Shown here piece after piece: positions 8,135 through 16,110 of a stretch of DNA of 64,000 nt (within the stretch, counting starts at the first letter, position 1; each line of letters starts with the position of its first letter). The position numbers and the translations under genes are program-made. Origin of the DNA: Lachnospiraceae bacterium (GTDB lineage Bacteria > Bacillota > Clostridia > Lachnospirales > Lachnospiraceae); contig QXWO01000028.1 of the NCBI GenBank assembly GCA_009911035.1, forward strand, positions 1 to 64,000, in the 5' to 3' direction. Below the pieces are notes generated by a model. It did no database searches. It was not told where the DNA came from and saw only the letters and a program-made list of their open reading frames with translations.

Positions 8135-9088
8135 TTAGTAGTAGGTAAAGCTCATTGCCAGTTCGATCTCCCCGCCGATGATCTGATCCACGCATTCCGG
8201 GTCTTCCCCTTCCAGCCAGATCACTACCGTAAACTTATCCATGCCCTCATGCGCAAAATCCTCCCTAAGTCCTGTGCATATGGTCCTCTCGGAAGCAAAG
8301 GGCACCGTGTTGAGCTGGTAAATCCCGTCCAGATAATCAAACTGCTGTCTGTCGATTATCTCCTGAGTGATATGCCCCGGATTTTCCTGGCTGATGGTGG
8401 TCTGCTGCCTGTGGGGATACTTTGCATATTCCTGAAAGGGAAATTCGTACTCCGAATACTGTGTCTCGGGATAACCGTTTTTGTTCATCTTTGCAAATAT
8501 TTCCTGCTTTCCATTATGGAACAGCATGATCCATGCTGCCTCCTCGATCCCCTTCGTATGGTGGCGGACATACAGGGTATAGCGGTAGTCCAGCATGGCG
8601 CCTGTAAGATTTTTGGCATAAAACGTATAGGCAAAATAATCCGCTCCATGGTGGACACCGTCAATGTCCATCACATCGCTTCCTATATTGTAGATACTGA
8701 TATTGGTGGCATCCACCAGCGCCTGCGCATGGAGGGTGATAAGCCGCTCGTCGAAATTGGGAATTTCCGACAAAAAGAAACCGTCCCGCGCCATCTTCCT
8801 GTCCACCTTCACCACAAACTCCCCTGCATTCGTATAAAAGGCCGCCATCACAAAACAGACGGACAAAGAACTAATGATCAGAAGAATCGTCTGCTTGGCC
8901 GCATGTACGCGAAAAAGCCCCCGAAAGAGGCTGATACCGCCCAGATACCAGTGTCGGAAACGGTTCAGCCAGTCAAACCTGCTTATCAGCGAAGGCCTGG
9001 ACAGTTTCTGCCCTCCCCCCGGCTCTTTCGTCTTATCCTGCCCTGTGCGCTCTCTTTTCAGTTTATGTAAAAAACTCTTATCGCCCAT
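8135..9088 (-). CDS. Membrane-anchored exported protein, paralogue of the downstream BsaA-like protein
   Basis: 317 residues. A basic cytoplasmic N-terminus of about 65 residues precedes one hydrophobic helix at about 66-84, with the remainder predicted outside. There is no AWY/AWF end, so it may stay anchored rather than be cleaved. The C-terminal IWLEGEDPECVDQIIGG segment parallels MLIWIEGTDDDC in the next gene, which shows shared ancestry. First gene of the cluster proper, 41 bases after the HD-GYP stop. A structural or anchoring subunit of the SipW-dependent surface assembly is inferred. Confidence 0.72.
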   Translation of the reverse strand: MGDKSFLHKLKRERTGQDKTKEPGGGQKLSRPSLISRFDWLNRFRHWYLGGISLFRGLFRVHAAKQTILLIISSLSVCFVMAAFYTNAGEFVVKVDRKMARDGFFLSEIPNFDERLITLHAQALVDATNISIYNIGSDVMDIDGVHHGADYFAYTFYAKNLTGAMLDYRYTLYVRHHTKGIEEAAWIMLFHNGKQEIFAKMNKNGYPETQYSEYEFPFQEYAKYPHRQQTTISQENPGHITQEIIDRQQFDYLDGIYQLNTVPFASERTICTGLREDFAHEGMDKFTVVIWLEGEDPECVDQIIGGEIELAMSFTYY

Positions 9089-9129
9089 ACCATACAGCCG
9101 CCCCCGCCGGCACAGCTATTCCTCCCAGC

Positions 9130-9771
9130 TTAAAACTCTGCCACACAGTGTTTAAACACCTCTACGAGCTGCGGCTGGAACTGTTTTCCCGCTTCGCTCT
9201 CAATAATCTCTGCTGCTTCCTGTTTCGTAGTCTGCTTCTTCTTATAAGGTTTCCAGCTTATGATTCCCTCATAAGCATCCGCTATGGCACAGATCCTGGC
9301 CCCAAGGGGAATCGCCTCTCCGTCAAGACCTTCCGGGTACCCTGTACCGTCAAACCGCTCATGATGGTATACGGAAATTTCCTCCCATCTAAGCATCATC
9401 TCATCCGAAAAAGGCTGTATGTAGATAGTTTTCATTGCACGCCTTGCATTGACTGTGTGATCTTTGATTGTCTGCATCTCTTCCGGTGTCAGTTTTCCTA
9501 CTTTGTTCAATAAGGCAAAAGGGATATAGTGCCTTCCCACATCATGAAGGGCAAAAATCCATCTGCCCATATCCCTGAATTCTCCTCCCAAAATTACGTT
9601 CACGTTTTCCATATTGGTTTTTATCATGAATTGATACATCAGATCTGCATATTTTCCAACCTGCTCCATGTGCACTCTGGTATTCCTTGGAAATGTACTC
9701 CAAAGAGCGCCGAGATTCGGAAAACATCCTGTTTCAGAAGGTTTTAATTTATCCTTTTCGTTTACTATCAT
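9130..9771 (-). CDS. HD-GYP domain protein, probable c-di-GMP phosphodiesterase
   Basis: 213 residues, essentially a lone HD-GYP domain. The metal-binding HD is in [12 protein letters not shown]. The second motif [14 protein letters not shown] carries the conserved HH and the GYP triad, so catalysis should be intact. No sensor or receiver domain is attached. The ATG at 9771 is preferred over the TTG at 9777. It lies 41 bases ahead of the SipW-type operon, so a shared transcript is likely. Lowering c-di-GMP would bear on biofilm or surface switching, which matches the downstream genes; that link is inference. Confidence 0.85.
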   Translation of the reverse strand: MIVNEKDKLKPSETGCFPNLGALWSTFPRNTRVHMEQVGKYADLMYQFMIKTNMENVNVILGGEFRDMGRWIFALHDVGRHYIPFALLNKVGKLTPEEMQTIKDHTVNARRAMKTIYIQPFSDEMMLRWEEISVYHHERFDGTGYPEGLDGEAIPLGARICAIADAYEGIISWKPYKKKQTTKQEAAEIIESEAGKQFQPQLVEVFKHCVAEF

Positions 9772-9838
9772 AGTCAATACCCCAAAGTTGTCAAATCTTA
9801 CGTCAAAAGGAACAAATGATATGAAATGTATATAAAAA

Positions 9839-9867
9839 ATGATATAGTAAACGAATCCTCATGTCAA
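9839..9867 (-). promoter_or_regulatory. Sigma-A-type promoter for the HD-GYP gene and probably the SipW operon
   Basis: On the minus strand a perfect -35 TTGACA (9862-9867), a 17-base spacer and a -10 TATCAT (9839-9844), about 65 bases ahead of the HD-GYP ATG and just after the dprA stop. No terminator is visible between 9130 and 9088, so it may drive the whole left cluster. Confidence 0.7.
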
Positions 9868-9879
9868 CTTATTTATACT

Positions 9880-11067
9880 TTATTTGTCAATTTTCACAAA
9901 ATAGTTCCCCGATATTTGTTTTGCCCTGCCATTTATACACAGTCCAATTAATTTGGAGAAAATTTCCGGGATTTCAGCTACAGTTCCCTTTTCGTCCATG
10001 GCCCTGGCTATATCATCTACAGACTTGGGATAATAGTCCAGAAAACGCAAAATCTCCTCTCCCTCCGCCCTTTCCCCAAAGCCGCTTTTATCTTCTTTTT
10101 CGTGTTCTGCTTTTCCCTCCGGCGGCTTTTTTTCCGTCCAATTATCCTCCTTTGCAGGCATCGCCATCTTTCCCCACTGCATCCTGTTTCCAAGAAGAAC
10201 CGCTTCCGCAATGATATCTTCCGGGGAAAGGGCAATACCGGCCCCCTGCCGGATCAGCAGATTACAGCCGTCGCTTAACCGGTCAGTCAGCCGGCCCGGC
10301 ACCGCATAAACATTTTTGCCCTGCTCCAGAGCCATATCCACAGTGATCCATGTTCCGCTCTTTTGTCTTGCCTCCACCACCAGAATCAAATCGGAAAGTC
10401 CTGCCACAATACGGTTTCTTTCCGGAAACTGCTGCTTTAAAGGCATGGTCCCCGGCGGAAAAATGGACAGGATGCCCCCGCCGCCCTCCAGGATCCTGCG
10501 GTACAGCTCTTTGTTGGAGGCCGGGTAGCAGACGTCAACGCCGCTGCCCAGCACCGCATAAGTTTCTCCCCCGCAGGCCAGCGTCTGCCTCTGGCTGATT
10601 CCGTCAATCCCCCTTGCCATGCCGCTTATCACGGCAACCCCGGCTTTTGCAAATCCTTCCGCAAAGGCTTTCGCCATACAGATTCCGTATTCGGAGCATT
10701 CCCTTGCACCGATAACAGCGGCTGCCGGCCCTTCATCCTTAGGCAGCCTGCCAAGGCAGTAAAGGGCAAAGGGCGGCGGATTCAGCTTCCGCAGACGGGA
10801 GGGATAGGCCCTGTCCTCTCTGGTAAAAAAAGCAATGCCCTGCCTGCGCATCCTTTCATATGCCTTTTCCCCGTCAAAAGCCCTGTTAAATTCTGCTGCC
10901 TTTACTGCCGTCTTTTCCCTAAGGACCTGCTTTAAGTCCTCCTCTTTTCCCCGGCAGGCTTCCTTAGCGCTTCCAAAATAGTCCAGAAGCTTTCCGATTG
11001 CCTTATCCCCCACACCGGGCCAGTTGTGCAGCCGGAACTGACAGATTTTTTCTTCCTCATTTACCAT
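9880..11067 (-). CDS. dprA: DNA processing protein DprA (Smf)
   Basis: 395 residues, the usual size. The Rossmann-like core carries SGMARGIDGISQ, LGSGVDVCYP and FPERNRIVAGLSD, all hallmarks of DprA, which loads RecA on incoming single-stranded DNA in transformation. An N-terminal helix-hairpin-helix-like part (HNWPGVGDKAIGKLL) and a C-terminal winged-helix-like tail (about 320-395) are present. The start ATG has GGGAGGATAGGA upstream. It follows comM by four bases, so the two are co-transcribed; topA, a common neighbour, is absent. Confidence 0.95.
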   Translation of the reverse strand: MVNEEEKICQFRLHNWPGVGDKAIGKLLDYFGSAKEACRGKEEDLKQVLREKTAVKAAEFNRAFDGEKAYERMRRQGIAFFTREDRAYPSRLRKLNPPPFALYCLGRLPKDEGPAAAVIGARECSEYGICMAKAFAEGFAKAGVAVISGMARGIDGISQRQTLACGGETYAVLGSGVDVCYPASNKELYRRILEGGGGILSIFPPGTMPLKQQFPERNRIVAGLSDLILVVEARQKSGTWITVDMALEQGKNVYAVPGRLTDRLSDGCNLLIRQGAGIALSPEDIIAEAVLLGNRMQWGKMAMPAKEDNWTEKKPPEGKAEHEKEDKSGFGERAEGEEILRFLDYYPKSVDDIARAMDEKGTVAEIPEIFSKLIGLCINGRAKQISGNYFVKIDK

Positions 11068-11071
11068 CTTC

Positions 11072-12622
11072 CTATCCTCCCATCTCCACTGCCCTGTAAC
11101 AGACCGCCTCCTTTAAATGCTTTGTTTCAACCTTTAAGCTTCCCTCCAGGTCCGCTATGGTTCTTGCAACCCTGATCACCCTGTGATACGCTCTGGCGCT
11201 TAAATGCATGGTCCGGAAAATTTTCTCCATCATCCCCTTCTCCCTCTCTCCCAAGGGACAGTACCTTTCCATATCCCCCGGCTTTAGATCGGAATTAAAG
11301 CGCAGAGAAGTACCTGCGTATCTTTCCGCCTGCCTTTGTCGGGCTTCCATGACCTGCTCCCTCATAAACCTGCTGCTGCATCCCTTCTTTCCGGACTGCA
11401 GTTGGGAAACTTCTATGGGAGAAGCCTCTGCCCGGATGTCTATCCGGTCCAGAACCGGGCCTGATATATGGCTTACATAGCTGTGGATCTCATAGGGCGT
11501 ACAGCGGCACCGCGCATCCGGGTAGTATCCGCATGGACAGGGATTCATGGCGGCTGCCAGCATCATATCTGCCGGATAAGTAAAGCAGCCGCTGGTGCGG
11601 GCTATCTGTATTTCCTTATCCTCTAAGGGCTGGCGCAGCAAATCCAGCGTCTGCCTCTTAAATTCAGGTAGCTCATCCAGAAAAAGGATTCCCCGGTGGC
11701 TTAAACTGACAATTCCCGGCCCCGGTATCCGGCCTCCCCCGGAAAGGGCCGCTGGCGTCACCGTATGATGGGGGCTTAAAAAGGGCCGCCGGGTAATCAG
11801 CCCCTTTCCCCCGGGAAGTTTCCCAGCTATACTGTAAATAGAGGAAACCTCCAGACTTTCCTCCAGCGTAAGAGGCGGAAAGATTGTGGGGAGCCTCCTT
11901 GCAATCATGGTTTTCCCGGCCCCCGGCGGTCCTGTAATCAACATATGGTGGAAGCCCGCAGCCGCAATAAGCGCTGCCCGTTTGACGCTCTCCTGCCCCC
12001 GAATATCGGCAAAATCCAGCCCTTCTTCCCCTTTTTCCTTTTCCAGGGATTCCTGAAAAAGCCCCTCCGATCCCCCTGTTTCGGGAGGAATAAAAAAATC
12101 CCTTTTCTCCTCCGGCAGACGCAGATACTCCAGAACCTGCCCCAAATGAGACACTCCTGCTGCCTTCATTTCCTTTGCGGCGGCGGCTTCTTTTGTGTTC
12201 TGCACCGGAACCAGGCACCGCCGTATCCCTGCCCTCACCGCACAAGCAGCCAAAGGCAGCACCCCCTTCGTCTGCCTGATCTCCCCATTCAACCCCAGCT
12301 CGCCCAAAACAAGCACATCCTTCCCGCATCCTGCCGGAAGCCTGCCAAGAGCTGCAAGGACCCCCACGGCAATGGCCAGGTCAAATCCTGTCCCCTCCTT
12401 CCTGAAATCCGCCGGGGAAAGATTAATGGAAATGTGCATGGGCGGTATGGTGATTCCCGTATTTTTCAAGGCGATCCTGACCCGCTCGCCGGACTCTTTC
12501 ACCTCCGCCCCTAGTTTCCCCACCATCACAAAACAGGGCAGACCGGAAGATAAATCCACTTCCACATCCACCAGACGGCACTCCATGCCAATAATGGTTC
12601 CCGATAAAACTGTACTGAACAA
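11072..12622 (-). CDS. comM: ComM/YifB family Mg-chelatase-like AAA+ ATPase
   Basis: 516 residues from a TTG at 12622 that has a perfect AGGAGG seven bases upstream (12630-12635). The resulting N-terminus LFSTVLSGTIIGMECRLVDV matches the family start. The frame stays open upstream to 12919, but that part passes through two palindromic repeats and is not homologous. The order is N-terminal Lon-protease-like fold, Walker A ITGPPGAGKTMIARR, Walker B ILFLDELPEF and a C-terminal Mg-chelatase-type domain with a Cys-rich CPCGYYPDARCRC segment. ComM is a helicase aiding branch migration during natural transformation; the adjacent dprA supports this. Confidence 0.93.
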   Translation of the reverse strand: MFSTVLSGTIIGMECRLVDVEVDLSSGLPCFVMVGKLGAEVKESGERVRIALKNTGITIPPMHISINLSPADFRKEGTGFDLAIAVGVLAALGRLPAGCGKDVLVLGELGLNGEIRQTKGVLPLAACAVRAGIRRCLVPVQNTKEAAAAKEMKAAGVSHLGQVLEYLRLPEEKRDFFIPPETGGSEGLFQESLEKEKGEEGLDFADIRGQESVKRAALIAAAGFHHMLITGPPGAGKTMIARRLPTIFPPLTLEESLEVSSIYSIAGKLPGGKGLITRRPFLSPHHTVTPAALSGGGRIPGPGIVSLSHRGILFLDELPEFKRQTLDLLRQPLEDKEIQIARTSGCFTYPADMMLAAAMNPCPCGYYPDARCRCTPYEIHSYVSHISGPVLDRIDIRAEASPIEVSQLQSGKKGCSSRFMREQVMEARQRQAERYAGTSLRFNSDLKPGDMERYCPLGEREKGMMEKIFRTMHLSARAYHRVIRVARTIADLEGSLKVETKHLKEAVCYRAVEMGG

Positions 12623-12661
12623 ACAATTACCTCCTAATCCTGATTTCTTGATTACACTGGG

Positions 12662-12711
12662 AAAAAAATGATGTGTTAAACCAGACACTGCCCTGACCAC
12701 AGTCTGGTTTA
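12662..12711 (-). promoter_or_regulatory. Leader hairpin followed by T-run upstream of comM
   Basis: A perfect 10-bp inverted repeat, TAAACCAGAC (12677-12686) and GTCTGGTTTA (12702-12711), is followed on the minus strand after eight bases by seven T (12668-12662). The layout resembles a weak terminator or attenuator about 40 bases ahead of the comM start. Function is inferred from shape only. Confidence 0.4.
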
Positions 12712-12787
12712 CCAAATTAAGAATGTAGGAACTGACAATACGACACAGCCCCAAATACTGATATGCTTCATGAGTCGCCTTATCAGG

Positions 12788-12857
12788 CAACAGACGCTGC
12801 GCTTCACGGTTCGGCTTATAACAAACGCTGCCACGCTCCGCGAGACAGCTTATTGTA
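12788..12857. repeat. Tandem pair of the dispersed 37-bp palindromic repeat
   Basis: The copy at 12821-12857 has the consensus ends ACAAACGCTG and CAGCTTATTGTA. The copy at 12788-12820 is more diverged (CAGACGCTGCGC to CGGCTTATA). The unit can fold on itself through GCTG/CAGC ends and a CGC..GCG centre. Confidence 0.75.
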
Positions 12858-12996
12858 AAAAACAGCAGACATATCTGCCGTGATATGTCTACTGTAATAG
12901 AATGTCTAAAAGAAATCAATTAATTTTTTATAAAATATAAAATTTTGTACTGCATTTTACTCTTTTGTTTCATGCAGAAACATGTCCGCAAGCGGA

Positions 12997-14028
12997 CTAT
13001 ACATTAAATCCCTGCTTTCTAAGCATCTCGGTGTCCATTACATGGCGGTTGTCCATAGTCTTCATCACGTCCACGATTTCCACATCTGCATAGGCACGGC
13101 TGCTTAAGTCGATAATTGTATTGTCGGAAAAGCTAAGCACCATGGGATTTAAGACATCCTGAGTGTTTTCCGCCAACACCAGCGCCTTATCCCCGGTATT
13201 TAATTCCACACAGACACCGGGGTTTAAGATATTGATGGAACGGATAAGCGCATTCACTGCATCCTCTGAGTAAAAGTCTTTCTTTTCCAGAAGATACTTA
13301 AGTGTAGCTACCTCCGACTCTGGCGGCCGCTCAACACTCATGGCAGTCATATTATCAAAGATACGGGCAACAGAAAGTACCTGGGCGCCTCTCTTAAATT
13401 TTGTGGTATAGTCCAGCCTATCCTCCTCGATCCCCTTTAAAATCATATCTGACTGCTGGCAGTAACGCTTCACATTGGAGCTTGGAGAGCAAACCTTATC
13501 TATCAGCTCATAATTGTGCAGCCCGCACAAAAGGGCAGCCCTGACCGCATCGGTGCGCACATCCACTTTCAGGTTCATCTGGTTTCCCATCATGGCGCAG
13601 AGGATTGCCACATTCAGAGCATGTTTATAAATATAATCCTCCGGGCTCCGCAGGTTCTGGATAAAATTAAGCTTTTTATCCATATGGCCATAGCTTTTCG
13701 TAATGTTTGCCACAATGACCTCAATCTTTGCGCCTGTTCTGCCTTTTTCCGACTTCTCCAGCCCCTTGATCCGGTCCAGTTCCTCCTTGATTGCAAAGAC
13801 ACTGACGCTCTGGAACCTTTCAAATTCAATGTCCTCCGGCGTCATAGGCGGAACCGGCTCGGCAGGCTCCAGAATATAAATACCTATCAGGCCAAAATTC
13901 CTGATACTGACAATTCCCTGTGTTGTAAGTTTTGAATTTCTTTCATATAAAAGGACGCCGTCCCTGTTGTAAATCGGGCGTGCCAGCCTCATCCCTGTTT
14001 TTAAATCTTCTGTCCTTTTAAACTGCAT
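12997..14028 (-). CDS. Degenerate HD-GYP domain protein
   Basis: 343 residues. The N-terminal part (DLKTGMRLARPIYNRDGVLL) is the domain usually found ahead of HD-GYP. The HD-GYP-like part retains KHALNVAILCAMMG and VARIFDNMTA, but the HD pair is replaced (AALLCGLHNYEL) and the HHE/GYP motif is missing. It should therefore not hydrolyse c-di-GMP and may act as a binder or regulator. It lies 32 bases downstream of the sigK-like gene and is probably co-transcribed. No membrane segment is seen. Confidence 0.75.
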   Translation of the reverse strand: MQFKRTEDLKTGMRLARPIYNRDGVLLYERNSKLTTQGIVSIRNFGLIGIYILEPAEPVPPMTPEDIEFERFQSVSVFAIKEELDRIKGLEKSEKGRTGAKIEVIVANITKSYGHMDKKLNFIQNLRSPEDYIYKHALNVAILCAMMGNQMNLKVDVRTDAVRAALLCGLHNYELIDKVCSPSSNVKRYCQQSDMILKGIEEDRLDYTTKFKRGAQVLSVARIFDNMTAMSVERPPESEVATLKYLLEKKDFYSEDAVNALIRSINILNPGVCVELNTGDKALVLAENTQDVLNPMVLSFSDNTIIDLSSRAYADVEIVDVMKTMDNRHVMDTEMLRKQGFNV

Positions 14029-14060
14029 TTTTCCTATAGCCCCCTCAAATTAGAAATCCC

Positions 14061-14693
14061 TTAAGTAACAAATCCCTCGCGCAGCTTAAGCAGCGCACGC
14101 TTCTCTATTCTTGAAACGTAACTCCGGGAAATATTCAAGGCTTCCCCTATCTCCCTCTGAGTCACTTCCTTCCCTGACAAAAGGCCGTACCTTAAGAAAA
14201 TAATTTCCCTCTCCCTGTCTGTCAGAACTTCATCCAGAAGTTTTACCAGCTTTCTGGTATTTTCACACAGTTCCATCTTATCGGTAATATCTTCCTGCTC
14301 ATGCTCAATGATGTCCAAAAGGCTGATTTCATTCCCTTCCTTGTCAGTCCCTATGGGTTCAAATAAAGAAACCTCCCTTGAACTTTTCTTCTTGGAGCGA
14401 AGCAGCATAAGCAGTTCATTGTCAATACACCGGGAAGCATATGTACTGAGTTTCCCTTTCCCTGCATCGAAAGAAGATATGGCCTTGATCAGGCCGATCG
14501 TTCCAATGGATATCAAATCCTCCATGTCCTCATCGACATTTTGATATTTTTTGGCTATATGGGCTACCAGACGCAGATTCCGCTCAATCAGAATCTCTCT
14601 TGCCCTGGCAGCCTCCTTATTGTTTCCAGTCTTTAATATCTGTATATAATGGGCTTCCTCCGCTGCTGATAAAGGTTTTTGAAAGGTTTTCAA
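14061..14693 (-). CDS. sigK: Sigma-70 family factor, SigK-like, without pro-sequence
   Basis: 210 residues with NLRLVAHIAKKYQN, EDLISIGTIGLIKAI and EPIGTDKEGNEISLLDII, which together mark sporulation sigma-K. Region 4.2 ends in NISRSYVSRIEKRALLKL. Compared with Bacillus SigK it starts at the FQKPLS equivalent and has no N-terminal pro-peptide, as in some Clostridia. The coding sequence is uninterrupted (no skin-type element). The start is a TTG at 14693 with GGGGG upstream. A housekeeping-type promoter precedes it, so mother-cell-specific control is not obvious from sequence. Confidence 0.78.
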   Translation of the reverse strand: MKTFQKPLSAAEEAHYIQILKTGNNKEAARAREILIERNLRLVAHIAKKYQNVDEDMEDLISIGTIGLIKAISSFDAGKGKLSTYASRCIDNELLMLLRSKKKSSREVSLFEPIGTDKEGNEISLLDIIEHEQEDITDKMELCENTRKLVKLLDEVLTDREREIIFLRYGLLSGKEVTQREIGEALNISRSYVSRIEKRALLKLREGFVT

Positions 14694-14763
14694 AAGACGC
14701 CCCCAAAGTCATTTTTATTATTCTATGACTTCCGAAGCCCTCTAGTGCCTTTCCAATAAACTT

Positions 14764-14792
14764 ATTATACAAATTTGCGGCAAAAATAGCAA
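14764..14792 (-). promoter_or_regulatory. sigK: Promoter of the sigK-like gene
   Basis: Minus-strand -35 TTGCTA (14787-14792), 17-base spacer, -10 TATAAT (14764-14769), about 70 bases before the TTG start. The spacing and TATAAT are sigma-A-like rather than sigma-E-like. Confidence 0.55.
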
Positions 14793-14843
14793 TATCCTTC
14801 TTGTCCCAAAAAATGCATAAATTGTGCATATTCCAGTGGGCGC

Positions 14844-14879
14844 GCGTATCCCCGGAGGGAGGCAGGCGGGGATATACGC
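14844..14879 (-). terminator. Stable hairpin downstream of hemW
   Basis: GCGTATCCCCG (14844-14854) pairs with CGGGGATATACGC (14867-14879), with a one- to two-base bulge. It lies 60 bases after the hemW stop and before the sigK promoter. There is no U-run after it, so it may block RNA decay rather than terminate transcription. Confidence 0.4.
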
Positions 14880-14911
14880 TCCCACATTCCTGCATGGGAA
14901 CCGTCATGAAA

Positions 14912-14948
14912 ACAAACGCTGCCACGCTCTGCGAGCCAGCTTATTGTA
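14912..14948. repeat. Copy of the dispersed 37-bp palindromic repeat overlapping the hemW stop
   Basis: ACAAACGCTGCCACGCTCTG to CAGCTTATTGTA, differing at a few bases from the copy at 12821. Its right end supplies the last codons and the TAA of hemW. Confidence 0.75.
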
Positions 14949-16110
14949 ATAAAAACTCCGCCATCACATAATTGCTCACGTCCATGCCAAAGCTGGTTAA
15001 GGAAATCCACTCCTCTCCCTTATCCGAAATCCGCCTTTGCAAAAGTCCCTGTCCGCAGAATTTGTCTATGATTCCGGGGTATGCCTGGTCTAAGGTTTTC
15101 CCGAAATTCTCCCGGAACTGTCTGGTGCTTATGCCCTCTGTCATGCGAAGCCCCAGAAACATGAATTCTTCCATCTGCTCTGAAAGGGAAAGGCACTGGC
15201 AGTCTGTCCTTTTTCTTTCATTATTTAAATAGCTTTCCAAATCACGGCTGTTGGTAAACCGCCTGTTTTCAATCAGGGAAGCGGCCCCTGTGCCAAATCC
15301 GGCATAGCTGCCCCGGCGCCAGTAAATCTGGTTATGCCTGCACGCAAATCCGTGCTTCGCGTAGTTGGAAATTTCGTATCTTTGATATCCCTGCTGACGG
15401 AGAAAGTCCCGGGTCATTTCAAAAAGATGCCTCTCCTGTTCCTCACCGGGAAGGGACGGCGTATTTTCATAAAAAGGCGTGCCCTCCTCGACAATCAGAC
15501 GGTAGGCGGATATATGCACCGGAGAAGGAACCAAGTTTACCACTTTCCAAAGGGTGTCCCGGCAACTTTCAGGAGTCTGCCCCGGAATCCCTGTCATTAA
15601 ATCCACATTGATATTGGTAAAGCCTGCTTCCCCTGCCATCCTGTAGGCATGAAAAAAATCATCACTGTTGTGGATTCTTCCAAGGGCTTTAAGTTCTTCG
15701 TCACAGGCTGACTGCAGTCCAATGCTTAAGCGGTTTATGCCTGCCTTTCGGAAAGCCGTCATTTTCTCCCAGTCCGCTGTACCCGGATTCATTTCCATGG
15801 AAATCTCACATACCTCTGCCATATGAAAACTGCCATAAAGAGTTTCTAAAATCCGGAAGATCTGCTCTCCCTTGAGAAGGGACGGTGTCCCTCCCCCCAG
15901 AAAAACCGTCTCCACCTGATATCCCTTATATGCCCCGCTTTCCTCACAAATCTCCCTGCAAAGAGCCTGCACGTAACGCTCCTGCACTTCCAGATCCGCC
16001 GGACCTGAGAGGAAATCACAATACAGACATTTGCGCAGACAAAAAGGGATATGGATATAGATCCCCAAAGCCTTAAGGCCGGACATTGGCGCAGCGCCCG
16101 GGGCCTTCAT
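14941..16110 (-). CDS. hemW: HemW, radical SAM heme chaperone-like protein
   Basis: 389 residues. The radical SAM cluster motif is [10 protein letters not shown] (CxxxCxxC), preceded by [19 protein letters not shown] and a SAM-binding [12 protein letters not shown] follow. HemW (formerly called HemN-like) binds and delivers heme rather than acting as coproporphyrinogen oxidase. Its ATG overlaps the lepA stop by four bases. The gene order lepA-hemW is conserved in Firmicutes. The last codons and the stop lie in a dispersed repeat. Confidence 0.92.
   Translation of the reverse strand: MKAPGAAPMSGLKALGIYIHIPFCLRKCLYCDFLSGPADLEVQERYVQALCREICEESGAYKGYQVETVFLGGGTPSLLKGEQIFRILETLYGSFHMAEVCEISMEMNPGTADWEKMTAFRKAGINRLSIGLQSACDEELKALGRIHNSDDFFHAYRMAGEAGFTNINVDLMTGIPGQTPESCRDTLWKVVNLVPSPVHISAYRLIVEEGTPFYENTPSLPGEEQERHLFEMTRDFLRQQGYQRYEISNYAKHGFACRHNQIYWRRGSYAGFGTGAASLIENRRFTNSRDLESYLNNERKRTDCQCLSLSEQMEEFMFLGLRMTEGISTRQFRENFGKTLDQAYPGIIDKFCGQGLLQRRISDKGEEWISLTSFGMDVSNYVMAEFLLQ

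Larger units (their letters stand above)
12623..12996. other. Intergenic region upstream of comM
   Basis: This 374-base gap contains the comM ribosome binding site, an inverted repeat (12677-12711), two tandem copies of the 37-bp repeat (12788-12857) and an A/T-rich stretch around 12910-12960. No conserved gene was recognised; the long open frame through it looks accidental. Confidence 0.6.

Noticed and set aside
8102-9070. Long plus-strand open frame (322 codons)
   Set aside because: It is the antisense shadow of the exported-protein gene at 8135-9088, which has a signal helix and family motif; the plus frame has no recognisable domain.
14765-15010. Minus-strand frame of 81 codons crossing the hemW end
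   Set aside because: It reads through a palindromic repeat and overlaps hemW; the same repeat yields a similar meaningless peptide upstream of comM.
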